64,000 nucleotides of DNA from UBA668 sp963720695 (GTDB taxonomy: Bacteria > Actinomycetota > Acidimicrobiia > Acidimicrobiales > Ilumatobacteraceae): assembly GCA_963720695.1 (NCBI GenBank), contig CAVRGG010000007.1:248001-312000 (forward strand), read 5' to 3'. Positions 8,576 to 16,793 of the stretch are shown here, piece after piece. Below the pieces are notes generated by a model. That model saw nothing but the letters and a program-made list of their open reading frames with translations, had not been told where the DNA came from and searched no databases. Within the stretch, counting starts at the first letter, position 1; each line of letters opens with the position of its first letter. Position numbers and translations under genes: made by a program.

Positions 8576-9349
8576 ATGGACCTCGAGCAACTCGCGGCCG
8601 CAGGTGACGAGAACCTGGCATCGGCGTGGGCCATGCTCGGTCGCCACGCTGGTTTCACCGTGTCGGAGGCCGACACGCTCACCCTCACGGCGTCGGGCCT
8701 GCCGATGGCGTTCTTCAACGGCGCCTTCGCCGCACGACCTGCGGCTCGCCCGACCGAGGCGATCTCGGCCGCGTGTTCGTTCTTCGCCGAGCACGCCGTC
8801 CCCTTCCTGGTCTGGGTGCGCGACGGGGTCGACGACGGCCTCCTCGCCGCTGGCCGGGAGGCGGGTCTGCGCGATGCCGGTGGGCCGCCGGGCATGGTGC
8901 TCCCCGAGATCGGCGAGATCCCTGCACCCCCGGCCGGTCTGGAGATCCGTCTGGCCGGCTCCTCCGACGTGTTGCGGGCACATCGTGAGGTCGTGGCTGC
9001 CGGATTCGGCATGCCGGTCGAGATCGCCGAGCGGTTGGTCGCCGACTCGCTGTTGGCGTGTGACGACGCGTCGATCGCCGTCGGCTACGCCGATGGTGTC
9101 CCTGTCACGACGGCCCTGTTGGCGCGATCCGGCGCGACGGCGGGCATCTACAACGTCGCGACCCTTCCCGACCGCCAGGGCAGGGGGTACGGCGCGGCGG
9201 CCACCTGGGCGGTCATCGCCGAGGGTGCCCGCCGGGGTTGCACGCACTCCGTCCTGCAGGCCAGCGACGCCGGCTACCCCGTCTATCGGCGGATGGGGTT
9301 CGTCGATGTCGGTCGCTACGTGCAGCTCGAAGGACCCGGAACTGCCTGA
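8576..9349 (+). CDS. GNAT family N-acetyltransferase
   Basis: In this 257-residue protein the GNAT fold lies in the C-terminal half: AGIYNVATLPDRQGRGYGAA (about residues 188-207) is the classical V-x-P-x-x-Q/R-G-x-G acetyl-CoA binding motif, and the end VYRRMGFVDVGRYVQL matches motif B of the family. The N-terminal half (about 1-120) looks like a degenerate second GNAT domain. The acceptor is unknown. The ATG at 8576 follows a TACGTT -10 box (8564-8569) by 6 bases, typical of leaderless genes in this window. The ABC-F gene starts 21 bases after the stop. Confidence 0.8.
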   Translation: MDLEQLAAAGDENLASAWAMLGRHAGFTVSEADTLTLTASGLPMAFFNGAFAARPAARPTEAISAACSFFAEHAVPFLVWVRDGVDDGLLAAGREAGLRDAGGPPGMVLPEIGEIPAPPAGLEIRLAGSSDVLRAHREVVAAGFGMPVEIAERLVADSLLACDDASIAVGYADGVPVTTALLARSGATAGIYNVATLPDRQGRGYGAAATWAVIAEGARRGCTHSVLQASDAGYPVYRRMGFVDVGRYVQLEGPGTA

Positions 9350-9370
9350 AATCCGGCAGGATGGTCGACC

Positions 9371-11005
9371 GTGAGCAGCATCGTGGTCTCAGAACTGGAA
9401 TACGCGCCGCCTGGAGCGGACTCGCTGTTCTTCGACGTCAGCTTCGGGATCGCGCCCGGTGAGCATGCGGCACTCGTCGGCGCGAACGGGGTGGGCAAGA
9501 GCACCATCCTGCGCATCCTCGCCGCCGAGCTGGTGCCCGATGAGGGTGAGTTCGCGCTCGGTGGTCGGGTGCTGACCATGACCCAGGACGTCGGCATGTC
9601 CCGACCGACCGACACGCTCCGGGAGATGCTGGTCGAGGTCGCACCGTCGGAGCTGCGCGACGCCGGTCGGGCGATGATCGCTGCCGAGAAGGCGATGCTC
9701 GACGGGTCCGACGACGGCATGCGGTTCGCCGAGGCGCTGACCCACTGGGGCGACATGGGGGGCTACGAACTCGAGTCGCAGTGGGCAGCGGCTGCTCGTC
9801 GAAGCGTCAAGACCGAGGTCGCCGACTTCAGCACCCGTCTGGTCAGCGAGCTGTCCGGCGGGGAGCGCAAGCGTCTGGTGCTCGACCTGTTGTTGAACTC
9901 CGGCGCTGACATCCTCCTGCTCGACGAGCCCGACAACTACCTCGACATCCCCACTCGGGTGTGGCTCGAGGAGCAGATCAAGGCCTGCAAGAGCACGATC
10001 CTGATGGTCAGCCACGACCGCACCCTGCTGGAGCGGGTGGCGACCAAGATCGTCGTCATCGAGGGGTCTGGCTGCTGGGTGCACGGCGGCTCTTACGCGA
10101 CCTTTCCGGAGGCCAGAGCTCGGCGCCAGGAGCTGCTCGGCGATGCGCTGAAGCGCTGGAACGACGAGGAACGACGACTGTTCCACCACATGAAGATCAT
10201 GAAGCAGCGCGCCGCACAGAACTTCAAGAACGCGACGAAGGCGAATGCCGCGGAGACACGTTGGGAGAAGTTCGTCGCGATCGGTCCGCCGCCGCCTCCC
10301 GTTCCCGACCAGCAGATCTACGTGTCGCTGCGCGGTGCCGACTCGGCCCGGCGGGTGGTCAAGCTCGACCGGGTCTGCGTCGGTGACCTGTTCTTCCCGT
10401 TCGACGACGAGGTGCACTTCGCCGAGCGGCTCGGGCTGATCGGACCGAACGGCACGGGCAAGAGTCACCTCCTGGGTGCGCTGGCCGGCACGATCACGCC
10501 CGACGAGGGAACGATCACGTTCGGTCCCCGCACCTCGGTGGGCATGTTCACCCAGGTCAACGACCGTCCCGACTTCCTCGGCAAGCAGTGCATCGACATC
10601 GTCCGCCAGCGCGTCTTCGACGACGAGAAGTCGATGAAGTCACTGGCCCGGTACGGGCTCGTGAACAATGCCCGCCAGGAGTTCCAGACGCTGTCCGGCG
10701 GGCAGAAGGCTCGCCTCGAGATCCTCTGTCTGGAGCTCGAGGGCCACAACGTGCTGCTGCTCGACGAGCCCACCGACAACCTCGACATCGAGTCGTCCGA
10801 GGCGCTCGAACTCGCGCTCGACGGCTTCCAGGGCACCGTCATCGCCGTCAGCCACGACCGCACCTTCCTCGCCAAGTTCGATCGGTTCGTGATGATCAAC
10901 GACGACGGCGAGGTCTACTCCCTGCCCGACTACGAGACGGCGATGATCGCCTTGGCCGATCCGGCGCACCTCCGCAACGTGCGCCTGGCCAAGCCGCTCA
11001 CCTGA
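9371..11005 (+). CDS. ABC-F family ATPase (ribosome-associated type)
   Basis: The 544-residue protein has two ABC ATPase domains and no membrane segments. Walker A motifs are GANGVGKST (about residues 37-45) and GPNGTGKSH (358-366); signature motifs are LSGGERKRL and LSGGQKARLE, with Walker B LLLDEPDNYLD and LLLDEPTDNLD. The duplicated ATPase with a charged linker (KRWNDEERRLFHHMKIMKQ, then NFKNATKANAAETRWEKF) is the ABC-F layout; such proteins act on the ribosome as translation factors or antibiotic-protection factors. The second Walker A has His after Lys-Ser where Thr or Ser is usual. The start is a GTG. Which ABC-F subgroup this belongs to is not clear to me. Confidence 0.85.
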   Translation: MSSIVVSELEYAPPGADSLFFDVSFGIAPGEHAALVGANGVGKSTILRILAAELVPDEGEFALGGRVLTMTQDVGMSRPTDTLREMLVEVAPSELRDAGRAMIAAEKAMLDGSDDGMRFAEALTHWGDMGGYELESQWAAAARRSVKTEVADFSTRLVSELSGGERKRLVLDLLLNSGADILLLDEPDNYLDIPTRVWLEEQIKACKSTILMVSHDRTLLERVATKIVVIEGSGCWVHGGSYATFPEARARRQELLGDALKRWNDEERRLFHHMKIMKQRAAQNFKNATKANAAETRWEKFVAIGPPPPPVPDQQIYVSLRGADSARRVVKLDRVCVGDLFFPFDDEVHFAERLGLIGPNGTGKSHLLGALAGTITPDEGTITFGPRTSVGMFTQVNDRPDFLGKQCIDIVRQRVFDDEKSMKSLARYGLVNNARQEFQTLSGGQKARLEILCLELEGHNVLLLDEPTDNLDIESSEALELALDGFQGTVIAVSHDRTFLAKFDRFVMINDDGEVYSLPDYETAMIALADPAHLRNVRLAKPLT

Positions 11006-11014
11006 GGGGCGACC

Positions 11015-11389
11015 GTGCTCGGAGTCACCATCGACGACGTGCGTCGTGTCGCCGGCGGGCTCGAGCGCGCGTACGAGGTCGTGGTCCGCGATCGAGTGAA
11101 GTTCCGAGTCGGTCGGTTGGTCTTCCTCGCCTTCAGCCGTGACGAGACGATGATGGGGTTCGGCTTCCCGAAGGATCTCCGCGCCGGCCTGGTGGCAGCC
11201 GAACCCGAGAAGTTCCTACTGCCCCGTCAGGGCGACATGCGCTACCACTGGGTCGTCGTCCGTCTGTCGGCGATCGACGTCGACGAGATGACCGAGCTGG
11301 TGCAGGACGCGTGGGCGATGTGTGTCCCCAAGAGCGTCGCCGCTCGTCACTTCGACCGGATCATTCCGCCCGACGCGCCACCGCGTTGA
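11015..11389 (+). CDS. MmcQ/YjbR family protein
   Basis: A 124-residue protein of the YjbR/MmcQ (DUF419) family: an N-terminal helix (TIDDVRRVAGGLERAYEVV), the strand FRVGRLVFLAFSRDETMMGF and the C-terminal segment AWAMCVPKSVAARH are characteristic. The fold resembles a double-wing DNA-binding module, but DNA binding has not been shown for most members. The GTG start lies 9 bases after the ABC-F stop, so the two are likely co-transcribed. Its last 29 bases overlap the 3' end of the convergent phosphatase gene. Confidence 0.8.
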   Translation: MLGVTIDDVRRVAGGLERAYEVVVRDRVKFRVGRLVFLAFSRDETMMGFGFPKDLRAGLVAAEPEKFLLPRQGDMRYHWVVVRLSAIDVDEMTELVQDAWAMCVPKSVAARHFDRIIPPDAPPR

Positions 11390-11871
11390 CCAGATCGAGC
11401 TGAGGGCCGACCTCCGGTCCGGCGCCGGGACGCGAGGATCGGATCAGCGTGAGAGCGTCGTCGGATCCCATGCCCAACTCGACGAGGATGCAGGCGGCGA
11501 TGGTGCCCGTGCGGCCGATTCCCGCGGCGCAGTGGATCAGCAGGTGCTCGCCGTTGCGGATGCGAGTGACGAGCACAGTCGAGCATCCTTGTCGCCGACT
11601 CGAACGGCGGTGCGTGCAGGTCGTGAATGGGGAACCACACCGCTTCCCGATCGCGGTGCGCCTCGAGCCAGGTCACGTACGACGGCCAGTGGCCGCTGAC
11701 CTCGTGTTCCTCGACCAGGCACACCACCGTGGTGGCACCACATCGAGCCATGGCGGCGTCGACGTCGGGTGCGATGGCATGTTTGCCGCACAGCGACATC
11801 CCTCCGATCTCGATCGGCAATGGCACGGTGTCGATGCCGCCATCGCGCCCCCGCGGTCCGAGCCAGTCCAT
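11361..11871 (-). CDS. Dual-specificity/tyrosine phosphatase-like protein, frame broken by one extra base
   Basis: Two overlapping minus-strand frames together make one protein. The first (from 11871) encodes MDWLGPRG, the loop IEIGGMSLCGKHA and FPIHDLHAPPFES, in which the Asp is the likely general acid. The second (ending at 11361) contains the P-loop HCAAGIGRTGT (H-C-x5-R-T) of cysteine phosphatases. The join lies near 11577-11585, at a GAC-T-GTG context. The span is 511 bases; removing one base gives 169 residues with the expected layout. The family resembles CDKN3-like and bacterial dual-specificity phosphatases. TACCGT (plus strand 11880-11885) upstream of the start may be the -10 box. 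Sequencing error is the likeliest reason for the break. Confidence 0.75.
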
Positions 11872-11925
11872 GGCCGGCGACGGTAGCTCACGACTTCCTC
11901 ACATCTCTCGGTCATCATCGTCCCC

Positions 11926-12861
11926 ATGCGTCACCCCTTCGCACTCTTGGCCCTCGCAACCATCGCGATCGTGGGCTCCAGCTGTGCTGCGACCCGATCG
12001 ACCAGCACGACGCTCACCAGCACGACGCTCACGAGCACGACGGTGGCGCCGAGCGGTGACCTCCAGGCCGGCCTGGTCACGCCGGACGGCCGTACCCGGA
12101 CGTATCGCCTCCACGTGCCGGCCGAACTTCCCGACCGTCCGGTGCCGCTCCTGGTGGCGCTGCACGGCGGAACGGGTTCCGGCGCTCAGTTCGAACGGTC
12201 GAGCGGATTTGATGCCCAGGCCGACGCTCGCCAGATGATCGTGGTGTACCCCGATGGTGTCGGAAGTGGCCCCGACGAGACCGAGCTCCGCACGTGGAAC
12301 TCCGGGCTCTGCTGCGGTGCATCCATGCGCAAACAGGTCGATGATGTCGAATTCGTGCGTGAGCTGCTCGACACCATCGAACAGCAGTATTCGATCGACC
12401 CGACACACGTGTTCGCGGCCGGACACTCGAATGGCGGCTTCATGGCCTACCGGCTCGCATGCGAGCTCTCCGACCGGATCGTCGCCGTCGGTCTGCAGTC
12501 CGGAGGGCTGGGGCTGGCGACGTGTGATCCCGCCCAGCCGGTGTCGTTGCTCCACATCCACGGCACGGCCGACACCAACGTGCCCATCGCTGGTGGTCTC
12601 GGATCGGGCATCTCTCGCGTCGGCTTTCCTCCGCTCGATGCCTCCATGTCGGCGGTGACCACGGCCATGGAGTGCCACCCGGCGTCACCCGACACCGTCG
12701 ACGGTCTGGTGACGACGCGTACCTGGGCCGACTGCGCCGACGGGGTCGTCGTCGAATTGCAACTCGTCGACGGCCAACCCCACAAGTGGATGACCGCACC
12801 GGTCTACGACTCGAGCGAGGTCATCACCACGTTCTTGCTCGATCATCCGCGGGTCGGCTGA
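11926..12861 (+). CDS. Secreted PHB-depolymerase/feruloyl-esterase-like lipoprotein
   Basis: The 311-residue protein starts with a signal peptide (MRHPFALLALATIAIVGSSC) whose Cys20 would be a weak lipobox, followed by a Thr/Ser-rich linker with repeated STTLT units. The catalytic part is an alpha/beta hydrolase of the polyhydroxybutyrate depolymerase (LpqC/ESTHER esterase-PHB) group: LLVALHGGTGSG oxyanion region, nucleophile elbow AGHSNGGFMAYRL, acid in HGTADTNVP and histidine in DGQPHKW. It likely acts outside the membrane on an ester; PHB itself is only one possibility. CATCAT (11913-11918) 7 bases before the ATG may be a weak -10 box. Confidence 0.8.
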   Translation: MRHPFALLALATIAIVGSSCAATRSTSTTLTSTTLTSTTVAPSGDLQAGLVTPDGRTRTYRLHVPAELPDRPVPLLVALHGGTGSGAQFERSSGFDAQADARQMIVVYPDGVGSGPDETELRTWNSGLCCGASMRKQVDDVEFVRELLDTIEQQYSIDPTHVFAAGHSNGGFMAYRLACELSDRIVAVGLQSGGLGLATCDPAQPVSLLHIHGTADTNVPIAGGLGSGISRVGFPPLDASMSAVTTAMECHPASPDTVDGLVTTRTWADCADGVVVELQLVDGQPHKWMTAPVYDSSEVITTFLLDHPRVG

Positions 12862-12889
12862 CGCATCGGGGTCGCAATAGGGTGCGGCG

Positions 12890-14350
12890 ATGGCCCTCAT
12901 CTCGTTCAGCCGCCGCCTGCAGGACCTCGCTGATGCCGACCCCGACCGCCCGGCCGTCACGTGCGGTTCCGACTCCATCACGCGAGCCGAACTGGTCGCT
13001 GCCGGCGGTGATCTCGCCGTCCATCTGCGGAGCCTGGGCGTCCGCGAGGGGGACATGGTCACCATCTCGGTGCCGAACAGCATCGACTGGTTCATCGCCT
13101 ACGCCGCGGCGTGGCGGCTGGGTGCGATTCCGCAACCGATCTCGTCGAGGCTTCCCGCCCGCGAGATCGAGTCGATCATGGAGCTCGCCGACCCCAGTGC
13201 GGTGATCGGTGTCGCCGAAGGCTCGATTCCGGGTCGTGTCTGCATCCCCTACGGCTTCCGCGCCCCGCACGCCGATGCTCGCGACTTGCCCGACGTCGTC
13301 TCCCCGGCATGGAAGGCACCGACCTCCGGTGGGAGCACCGGGCGACCGAAGCTGATCGTGTCCGGCGACCCGGCCCTCTTCGACACGGAGACACCTCCGG
13401 CGCTGCTGCTGGGGACCGACGGGTGCCTGGTCATGCCGGGTCCGCTCTACCACAACGGACCCGGCGTGTGGAGCTGTCAGGCCTGGCTGAACGGCAACCA
13501 TGTCGTCGTGCTGCCCCGGTTCGATGCCGAAGCCACGCTCGAGGCCATTCAGCGCTACCGGGGCACGGTGCTCTACGTCGTCCCGACGATGATGAAGCGG
13601 ATCTGGCGTCTGCACGACGACATCCGCCACGCCCACGACCTCAGCAGTCTGCGGGTCGTGTGGCACCTCGCCGAGCCCTGCCCGGAGTGGTTGAAGCAGT
13701 GCTGGATCGACTGGCTCGGCGCCGAACGGATCTACGAGTTGTATGCGGGCACGGAGGCGCAGACGGCGACCGTCATCACCGGTCCCGAATGGTTGGCCCA
13801 CCGTGGATCGGTCGGCCGAGCCGTCCCCGGCACCGTCATGATCACCGACGACGACGGCAACGAGATGCCGGTGGGGGAGAAGGGCGAGGTGTGGTTGCGC
13901 AACATGAGCGACACCCCGACCTACCGGTACGTCGGTGCCACGCCGCGGACGCGCGAGGGCGGCTGGGAATCACTGGGCGACATGGGCCACCTCGACGAGG
14001 ACGGCTACCTGTACCTCGGTGACCGCGCCGCCGACATGATCCTGTCGGGCGGAGCGAACATCTATCCCGCGGAGGTGGAGGCAGCGCTGCAGGAGCACGC
14101 GGGCGTCCACTCGTGCGCCGTCATCGGGCTCCCCGACGACGACAAGGGCAACGTCGTCCACGCGATCATCGAGGCCGACGAATCGACCTTCGATCTCGAC
14201 GAACTGAAGGCCTTCCTCGCCGAGCGGCTGGTGGTCTACAAGCTGCCCCGCACCTTCGAGTTCGTCGACGTCCCGCTGCGTGACGACGCGGGCAAGATTC
14301 GCCGCTCGGCCCTGCGTCAGGCGCGAGTCGATGCGATGGGAGCATCATGA
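12890..14350 (+). CDS. AMP-dependent acyl-CoA synthetase/ligase
   Basis: The 486-residue enzyme belongs to the ANL adenylating superfamily. The phosphate-binding loop is SGGSTGRPKLI (about residues 145-155), the A5 motif is ELYAGTEAQ, the hinge region is GDMGHLDEDGYLYLGDRAADM and the C-terminal lysine lies in RDDAGKIRRSAL. This arrangement is closest to short ligases of the bile-acid/steroid CoA ligase (BaiB-like) type, but the acid it activates is unknown. TAGGGT (12878-12883) 6 bases before the ATG suggests a leaderless transcript. The stop overlaps the next gene's start by 4 bases (ATGA), so the M20 peptidase is in the same operon. Confidence 0.85.
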   Translation: MALISFSRRLQDLADADPDRPAVTCGSDSITRAELVAAGGDLAVHLRSLGVREGDMVTISVPNSIDWFIAYAAAWRLGAIPQPISSRLPAREIESIMELADPSAVIGVAEGSIPGRVCIPYGFRAPHADARDLPDVVSPAWKAPTSGGSTGRPKLIVSGDPALFDTETPPALLLGTDGCLVMPGPLYHNGPGVWSCQAWLNGNHVVVLPRFDAEATLEAIQRYRGTVLYVVPTMMKRIWRLHDDIRHAHDLSSLRVVWHLAEPCPEWLKQCWIDWLGAERIYELYAGTEAQTATVITGPEWLAHRGSVGRAVPGTVMITDDDGNEMPVGEKGEVWLRNMSDTPTYRYVGATPRTREGGWESLGDMGHLDEDGYLYLGDRAADMILSGGANIYPAEVEAALQEHAGVHSCAVIGLPDDDKGNVVHAIIEADESTFDLDELKAFLAERLVVYKLPRTFEFVDVPLRDDAGKIRRSALRQARVDAMGAS

Positions 14351-15699
14351 GCACCGAGGAGCTGACCGGCCAGACCGTCGAACTGCTCCAGACGCTGATC
14401 CGCAATCGATGTGTCAACGACGGGACTGCGGAGTCCGGCCACGAGGTGCGCAACGCCGACACGCTCCGTCAGTACCTCGGCGACGCCGGGCTCGACGTGC
14501 AGCAGTTCGAGCCCACGCCCGGCCGGGGCTCGTTGGTCGCGCGGATCGAGGGTACCGATCCGTCCGCTCCGAAGCTGTGCCTGATGGGCCACACGGACGT
14601 CGTGCCGGTCAACGAGCGCGGCTGGTCGCACGATCCGTTCGGCGGTGAGCTCATCGACGGCGAGGTGTGGGGCCGGGGTGCGGTCGACATGCTCAACCTC
14701 ACGGCCTCGATGGCGGTGGCGTTCCGACACCTGGCGGCCACCGGGTTCCGTCCGAGGGGCGACCTCATCTACTTCGCGGTCGCCGACGAGGAGTCGGGGA
14801 GTGCGCACGGCATGGAGTGGATGGCCGAGCACGAGCGAGACGCGATCTGGGCCGACTACGTGCTCACCGAGAACGGTGGGCTGCACAGCGGCCCCACCGA
14901 CGAGCCCTACATCGGCATCAACGTCGGCGAGAAGGGTGTGGCCTGGCGCACGCTCCGGGTGCACGGCACGCCCGGTCACGGCTCGGCACCGTTCAAGGCC
15001 GACAACGCCCTCATGACTGCGGCCGCGGTGATGCAGCGGATCGGCGACTACCGCCCGGCGCCCCGCTTCCACGAACTGTGGCGCACGAAGGTGGAGACCC
15101 TCGGTGTGCCCGACGACGTCCGGCGGGCGCTGCTCGATCCGAGTGCCATCGACGCATTCCTCGACGACCTTCCCCTTGCAGCGGGCAGCGGCCATCTCCA
15201 CGCGTGCACCCACACGACCTTCTCCTGCAACACGATCGACAGTGGATCGGCGGGACCGATGAAGACGAACGTGATCCCGGACTGCATCGAAGTGGGGGTC
15301 GACGTGAGGACGCTGCCGGGCGAGACCGCCGACGACGTCGACGCACACCTCCGTGCGGCGCTCGGCGATCTCTACGACCGGGTGGAGGTCGAGGTCGTCA
15401 TGAACGATCCCTCGTCGATCAGCCGGACCGACACGGCACTGTGGGACTCGCTCTCGCGCAGCATCGCCAAGCCGTTCCCGTCCGCACGTCCGACGCCGCA
15501 GCTGGTGGTCGGGTTCACGGACTCACGGGTGTATCGCCGAATGGGTGCGGTGTCCTACGGGGCCGGGCTCTTCAGCCCGGATCTCGACCCGTCGGACTTC
15601 GGTCGACGCTTTCACGGCAACGACGAACGCATCGACGTGGAGAGCCTTCGGCTCACCACCTCGCTGTGGCTCGACGTCGTCCGCGACCTCCTCGGCTAG
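14347..15699 (+). CDS. M20 family metallopeptidase
   Basis: A 450-residue zinc enzyme of the ArgE/DapE/ACY1 group: LMGHTDVVPV (metal His-Asp, about residue 80), WGRGAVDM (bridging Asp), and ADEESGS (the catalytic Glu pair, about 139-145). The dimerisation domain (VKGVAWRTLRVHGTPGHGS region) follows. Members hydrolyse N-acyl amino acids or dipeptides; the exact substrate is not visible. Its translation is coupled to the acyl-CoA ligase through a 4-base overlap, which suggests a shared pathway of amide or thioester turnover, although this is inference. Confidence 0.85.
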   Translation: MSTEELTGQTVELLQTLIRNRCVNDGTAESGHEVRNADTLRQYLGDAGLDVQQFEPTPGRGSLVARIEGTDPSAPKLCLMGHTDVVPVNERGWSHDPFGGELIDGEVWGRGAVDMLNLTASMAVAFRHLAATGFRPRGDLIYFAVADEESGSAHGMEWMAEHERDAIWADYVLTENGGLHSGPTDEPYIGINVGEKGVAWRTLRVHGTPGHGSAPFKADNALMTAAAVMQRIGDYRPAPRFHELWRTKVETLGVPDDVRRALLDPSAIDAFLDDLPLAAGSGHLHACTHTTFSCNTIDSGSAGPMKTNVIPDCIEVGVDVRTLPGETADDVDAHLRAALGDLYDRVEVEVVMNDPSSISRTDTALWDSLSRSIAKPFPSARPTPQLVVGFTDSRVYRRMGAVSYGAGLFSPDLDPSDFGRRFHGNDERIDVESLRLTTSLWLDVVRDLLG

Positions 15700-15784
15700 C
15701 CGCGAACTCCCACTGGAATTTCGACGATCCCAGGCGCACTATCGTTTCCGAGGGGGAGTTTCCGTAGAGGAGACCATTCGGACA

Positions 15785-16156
15785 ATGGGTGCGATCGACA
15801 CGAGCACGATCACGGTGGTTGCGCCACTGGTGATCGTCGGGCTGGTTGGAGCGTCGCTCCTCGTGCGCGCCCGTCGGGCGACCTCGATCCGGTCGGTGGC
15901 GTCGCAGTGGCCGCGCACGATGGGCACCGTGCTCAGTTCGACCGTGCAGGTGGGCCACTCCGGTGGCTCGCGCAACGAGCAGCCGTTGGTGTACTACGCG
16001 TACCAGGTGAACGGTGAGGTGTTCCAAGGACATCGCGTTCGCGTCGGTCGGCTTCCCAACAGTGCATCGTCGACCATTGCCCGCTATCCCGCCGGTTCTC
16101 CCGTGGTCGTGTACTACGACCCGAGCGATCCGAGGAACTCGGCGCTCGAGTTCTGA
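15785..16156 (+). CDS. DUF3592 membrane-anchored protein
   Basis: A 123-residue protein with one N-terminal membrane segment (TVVAPLVIVGLVGASLLV, about residues 9-26) followed by a soluble domain. The segment QWPRTMGTVLSSTV and the ending RYPAGSPVVVYYDPSDPRNS are characteristic of the DUF3592 family. Function unknown. GAGGAG (15768-15773) lies about 11 bases upstream of the ATG and may serve as ribosome binding site. The 85 bases between the M20 stop and this ATG hold nothing else I can identify. Confidence 0.75.
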   Translation: MGAIDTSTITVVAPLVIVGLVGASLLVRARRATSIRSVASQWPRTMGTVLSSTVQVGHSGGSRNEQPLVYYAYQVNGEVFQGHRVRVGRLPNSASSTIARYPAGSPVVVYYDPSDPRNSALEF

Positions 16157-16173
16157 CCACTCGCGTGAGGTCG

Positions 16174-16230
16174 GCTCTCACGGAACTCTCACGGAGCTCT
16201 CACCCGGGGCTCGGTGCGCAGGGTTACATT
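16174..16230 (+). promoter_or_regulatory. Three 11-bp direct repeats (Pho-box-like) with a -10 element
   Basis: Three head-to-tail copies of an 11-base unit lie at 16174-16184, 16185-16195 and 16196-16205, each containing CTCTCAC. An 11-base period puts each copy on the same face of the helix, which is how OmpR/PhoB-family regulators bind. TACATT at 16225-16230 can serve as -10, 8 bases before the ATG of the DUF2231 gene, and the last repeat falls where a -35 would be, the usual position for a class II activator. Binding by a PhoP/PhoB-like regulator is inference. Confidence 0.5.
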
Positions 16231-16238
16231 CGAAACCG

Positions 16239-16739
16239 ATGGAACTCGACAAGCTCTTCGGCCTTCCCGCCCACCCGTTGCTGGTGCACATTCCCGTCGT
16301 GATCGTGCCGATGGCGGCGCTCATCGCCATCGTCTTCGCGTTCCGGCCCGCCTGGCTCGACCGGTTCGGCTGGGGACTCGTCGCGCTCACCGGTCTCGGC
16401 GCACTCGGTGCGATCCTCGCCGCGGGCAGCGGCGAGTCGCTCCAGGAGACCAGCAAGGCGTCGCGCTCGGCGGTGCAGGACCACGCCGAGATGGGCGACA
16501 CCGCTCGACTGCTGGCATTCCTGTTCTTCCTGGTCGTCACGGCGGCGGTCGTGCTGCGTTACTGGTCCAAGCGCAACGGCACCGATGGCGGGGTGTGGAA
16601 CTTCATCCGCTCCAAGGGCGGCGCGATCGCCATCGCGGTCATCCTGGTGCTGTCCGCCAGCGGAGCGATGTACGCGGTGTCCGTGGCCGGACACTCCGGT
16701 GCCAAGCTGAAGTGGGGCACCACGCAGACCGGCGGTTGA
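16239..16739 (+). CDS. DUF2231 multi-pass membrane protein
   Basis: A 166-residue protein with four predicted membrane helices: LLVHIPVVIVPMAALIAIVFAF split about 14-35, GWGLVALTGLGALGAILAAG (45-64), ARLLAFLFFLVVTAAVVL (88-106) and AIAIAVILVLSASGAMYAV (128-146). The start GLPAHPLLVHIPV (histidines near residues 12 and 17) and the conserved GHSGAKLKWG at the end are typical of DUF2231. Some members are thought to bind haem or take part in redox functions, but this is not established. The start ATG at 16239 fits a leaderless message from the TACATT box. The three-repeat operator just upstream suggests control by a response regulator. Confidence 0.8.
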   Translation: MELDKLFGLPAHPLLVHIPVVIVPMAALIAIVFAFRPAWLDRFGWGLVALTGLGALGAILAAGSGESLQETSKASRSAVQDHAEMGDTARLLAFLFFLVVTAAVVLRYWSKRNGTDGGVWNFIRSKGGAIAIAVILVLSASGAMYAVSVAGHSGAKLKWGTTQTGG

Positions 16740-16758
16740 CCCACGACGGGCGCGTTGC

Positions 16759-16785
16759 TGTCACGAACCGCCGCGCTGTCTCGTC
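16759..16785 (+). promoter_or_regulatory. Candidate ECF41-type promoter (TGTCACG-N16-CGTC)
   Basis: TGTCACG at 16759-16765, exactly 16 bases, then CGTC at 16782-16785. As I remember it, the published ECF41 consensus is TGTCACA, 16 bases, CGTC, so only one base differs. The element lies 8 bases before the ATG of the FAD oxidoreductase, whose neighbour is an ECF41 sigma factor. Location, spacing and both boxes fit autoregulation of this operon. Confidence 0.7.
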
Positions 16786-16793
16786 AGAGGTGC

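Noticed and set aside
16740..16793. Start of the FAD oxidoreductase at 16755
   Set aside because: That extension would be encoded across the ECF41-type promoter and adds 13 residues without homology before the Rossmann loop.
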